NCBI GenBank assembly: GCA_033980235.1
Contig: CM067067.1
Coordinates: 15,558,401 to 15,622,400, forward strand
Direction of reading: 5' to 3'
DNA: 64,000 nt
From: Diadema setosum
Taxonomy: Eukaryota > Echinodermata > Echinoidea > Diadematoida > Diadematidae
Within the stretch, counting starts at the first letter, position 1. Each line of letters begins with the position of its first letter. A model generated the notes under the pieces. That model worked only from the letters and a program-made list of their open reading frames with translations, had not been told where the DNA came from and ran no database searches. A program made the position numbers and the translations under genes. Shown here piece by piece: positions 40,201 to 44,140 of the stretch.

Positions 40201-43200
40201 GAGGATTAAGCTTTTAACTTTTTTTTTGCGAGATACCTAGAAAACACTATATGAAATATTAAAGAGCATAGAGTTCTAAGAGGAATGCAAAGTTAGTTTG
40301 ATGAAAATAATGGTTTTGAAATACCTGAGATATCAAAAACTAAAGTATAATACAACGATATTATCAGGATTGCTTTGTTTCGGACATCTCATCTATTTCA
40401 AAACTAATTTTCCTCAAATAAACTTCGAATTTTTCTAAGAACCATATTCCTTTCCATACTTCATAAGAGGGTTCTCTTTATCTTGAAAAATCATCATCAA
40501 AAAACGTTAGAAACCTTAAGTCCCATCTCAACTGAAACTCTATACTTTCCTTTTAAAGGTGATATCAGAGAATCGAGAGGTATGGCGAACCCGACACTTC
40601 ACTGCAGCATTTGGCCAATTAGAAGATTTGTGTGAGTAATGAACGTGAGCGTAATTGTCCCAGAAATGACAGTTACTATGTGATCATTGTAAACAGTAAA
40701 GGAAACTTATTCAGAAAGAGCGCCCTTTAAAGGATATGCACTGACAAATTTGGATGAAATGAAAAAGAAACAAACAAACGAACACCAGTGAAGTCCTTTT
40801 TTTTTTTTTAAAAAAAAGGAGAAAATCTTTACCTGAAATATAGATGCTTTAACAAGCTCTTCTTGAACGTGAACTACAGCCGGGCCGAAACTGGAAAGCG
40901 AAATCAGGGATAAACACATGTGCATACACGAAATAATTTCTTTTTGCATTTGCAGGGGTAAAACTGTACTTTAGCTGATAGTCTCCTATACCTTTTATAC
41001 CGTAAATTGTTATTTAAGTTAGTATTACAGGAAAAATGAAATTTTGCCTTTTCCTAGAAATCTCGTTGTTTTGGGCATAAGCATATTGCTAGGTAATTAA
41101 AAATAAAGTTTAAAAATACAATTGCAATAATTCTATTTTGTTTAGATGAGTGATATTTCCAATCTGTAAACATTCTTCGCATTCCAAACTTATTCTCAAT
41201 ACTTAGGTTGATATTCGAGGGATTCAAATTAAACACTGCAAGCACGCTGAATTCTTCACTGTCATCCTGCGAAACACGGGCTAATAATTCTCTATAATCT
41301 GTTACGTCTATGCAATCAGATTGGTTACTTTTCTGGTTCGATTTTAAAGGGATTGTACAGTATTGGTAGAAATGAGAATTGGGCTTTTAGCTATTTGCGA
41401 GATACCTTAGAAAACACTTATGAAATAATACAGAGCATATCATTTAAAGAGGAATTCAAAGTTTATTTGATGAAAATCATGTTTGGAATGACTGAAACAT
41501 CCAAAAACAAAGTAAAACAAAGCGACCATAATAAAGTATGGGTCCCACACTTATTAGAATCGCTCTGTTTTGGGTATTTCAGCCATTTCATAACCATTTT
41601 TTATCAAATAAATATTGAATTCCTCATGGAATTACATGCTCTTTCATATTTCATAAGGGGTTTCTCATTATCTCACCAAAAAAATGTTAGAAACCTGAAA
41701 TTAGGTCTCAACCAAAACTATACGATCCCTTTAAGTTGCTTTTCTGACCAGATATTGCCATAGACATGCAACACATACTTGTTTCAGCTTACAAAAATGG
41801 GATATACTGTTGAGGAAGACACGTTCAAATGTTGATTTGTGTAGAGTGTGTGGGCGAGTGTGTGCATGCACCCCCCCTTTTTTTTGAAGAGCCCAAAATG
41901 TGTTGTGTGTGTGTTGGGGGGGGGGGGGGTGCAACCCACCAGCCCTCAGCCCTTCCCCCTTCCCCGTTCCGCCGCTCCTGCCGTATACAAAGCTACTGTC
42001 CTTGATTACGATTGTTGAACTGATTTAGTGTAATTATATGTATTCAAATGTCGTATAGCAATTGGTAATTTGTTTGAAATGAAATCAATGAAATGAGATG
42101 ACTACAGAAATTATGATGTACTGCTATGAATGATTTCGAATATCTTGAATTGATAATATATTATCAATTCAAGATTTAATCTGCTTCCAAACATGAATTT
42201 TCATGCAACAGTATTTATTTGGTGCATTACCAGCCCCCTTACAACAATGTTTTCATCTCAAAAGCAGTATTCATTCTTACAAGAATTAATTCATTAATAC
42301 AAGAAACCAACAAAATTTTCATCCTTCCCTCTACCGAACCGAATTAGCCAAGTAAACCATTTCTTTATTAAGGTCCCATCTTGTGGAATACTTTAAGGAA
42401 CTGAAAAACTGCAAATCATTACAACAGTTCAGAAAAAATTTTAGACGCACTTTCCGTATTCAACAACAACATAGTTTTGTATATTCTGCCAGTATTTTAC
42501 TCTTTACTTTTTTCCTTCTTCAGCCTGCATTGATTGTGTACCATTTGTGTTCTATATATTTTGTACCTATATATTTTCAGTTGAGAAAGTCTTGTATTTA
42601 CTTTGGGGCCTATTCCCAACAAGCCTGAAAGGCTTTAATTGGTCCCCCACAATGAATATGTTTGTACTATGACTTGAAATGTAATGATTGTTGTTTTTAA
42701 TGTGGAAATAAATGAAGTGAAATGAAATGAAATGAAATGAAAATGAATTAATTACAATACGATCAGAGTAGGCTACTGTCTGCAACACTAAAATTATGCC
42801 ATGAAGGTGACAACTCAGCCTATATCACTGTTGAGGATCACGAAGGTGTGGAATAAAGGAATCAAATCAAATGGTACTGTTAGCGTACGGTATAGAATGG
42901 GTAATAATACACAGCAACAAAGCATACCGACATCCGGGTCGAGCCAGCAGATTTGTTGTATACGTCACACTGCCCACTGTATTGCAAAGATATGCAGGCT
43001 TTTGTAAACAACCAAAATTGTGTTCCGCTCTGTCCAAGGGCGTATAGTGGTTTTAGGGTTTTCCCGTCCGAAGAACAAATTGGGCCTGCTTACTTCTTTG
43101 TGAGTGTATGAGTGCGTGTGTGTGTGTGTGCGTGTGACGGAAAGGTCAGATTTTTATTTTGAATATACTGATGCCATTCTTTGGAAATGATGCTGGTATC

Positions 43201-44088
43201 CTGAGGTACTATAGTAGATTCAACGCTCTCTTTTGAATGATTGATGATTGTACTGAAATTTTTACTTGCCTCTTTTTTTTTCATCATACAATTATGATCA
43301 GGAGTTTCGTAATAAACATGTATTGAATGAAATTAAAAAGGAAGTGTATAAGCTCGCGGCAATCAATGGACCAATCTGTGTGTAACTACATGCTTTAAAA
43401 TAAATGAACAGGTGTGTCCCTTCCAGACTTACTCCAGTAGATTTTTCTTTACAGCGGCCATGATAGGGAGCTGCTCCTGGGTGTGCCGACAGTCCTAGAC
43501 AGCCATTATGACGTCAGTGACACAAGCAAACAAACCAACAAAAACAGAATCCTGTGCAGAGAAAACAAACACAAAGCATACAAGAAGAGTAAAAACGCAA
43601 GAATTATTACTATTAAAGGGATCGTATAGTTTTGGTTGAGATCTAGCGTCAGGTTTCTAGCATTCTTTGGTGAGATAACGACAAACCTCTTGTGAAATAT
43701 GAAAGAGCATGTGATTCCAAAAGGAATTCACGATTTATTTGATGAATAGAATTGGTTTGGAAATGGCTGAGATATCCAAAACAGAGCGATCTTATATCAA
43801 TTCAATTCAGTTCAGTTCAAATGAAATTTTATTTCCAATAACACGTCATGTTTGTTGTTGGACAAATTCAATGAAAACAAAACGAACATGTATCATCTTA
43901 CAACAAAAAATGCATGTAAATATGAAATCAATTGTTCAAAATAATTGCGTTAAAGGAAAAGATCGAGGGAACCACGTAAAAGACAAGCTTGTATAAATGT
44001 GGGCCACTCGATACATTAAACTTACAATAATCACTGTAAAGGCACGGAAACACACACCACAACCACGCAACACACACCACAACTACGC

Positions 44089-44140
<52 letters not shown>
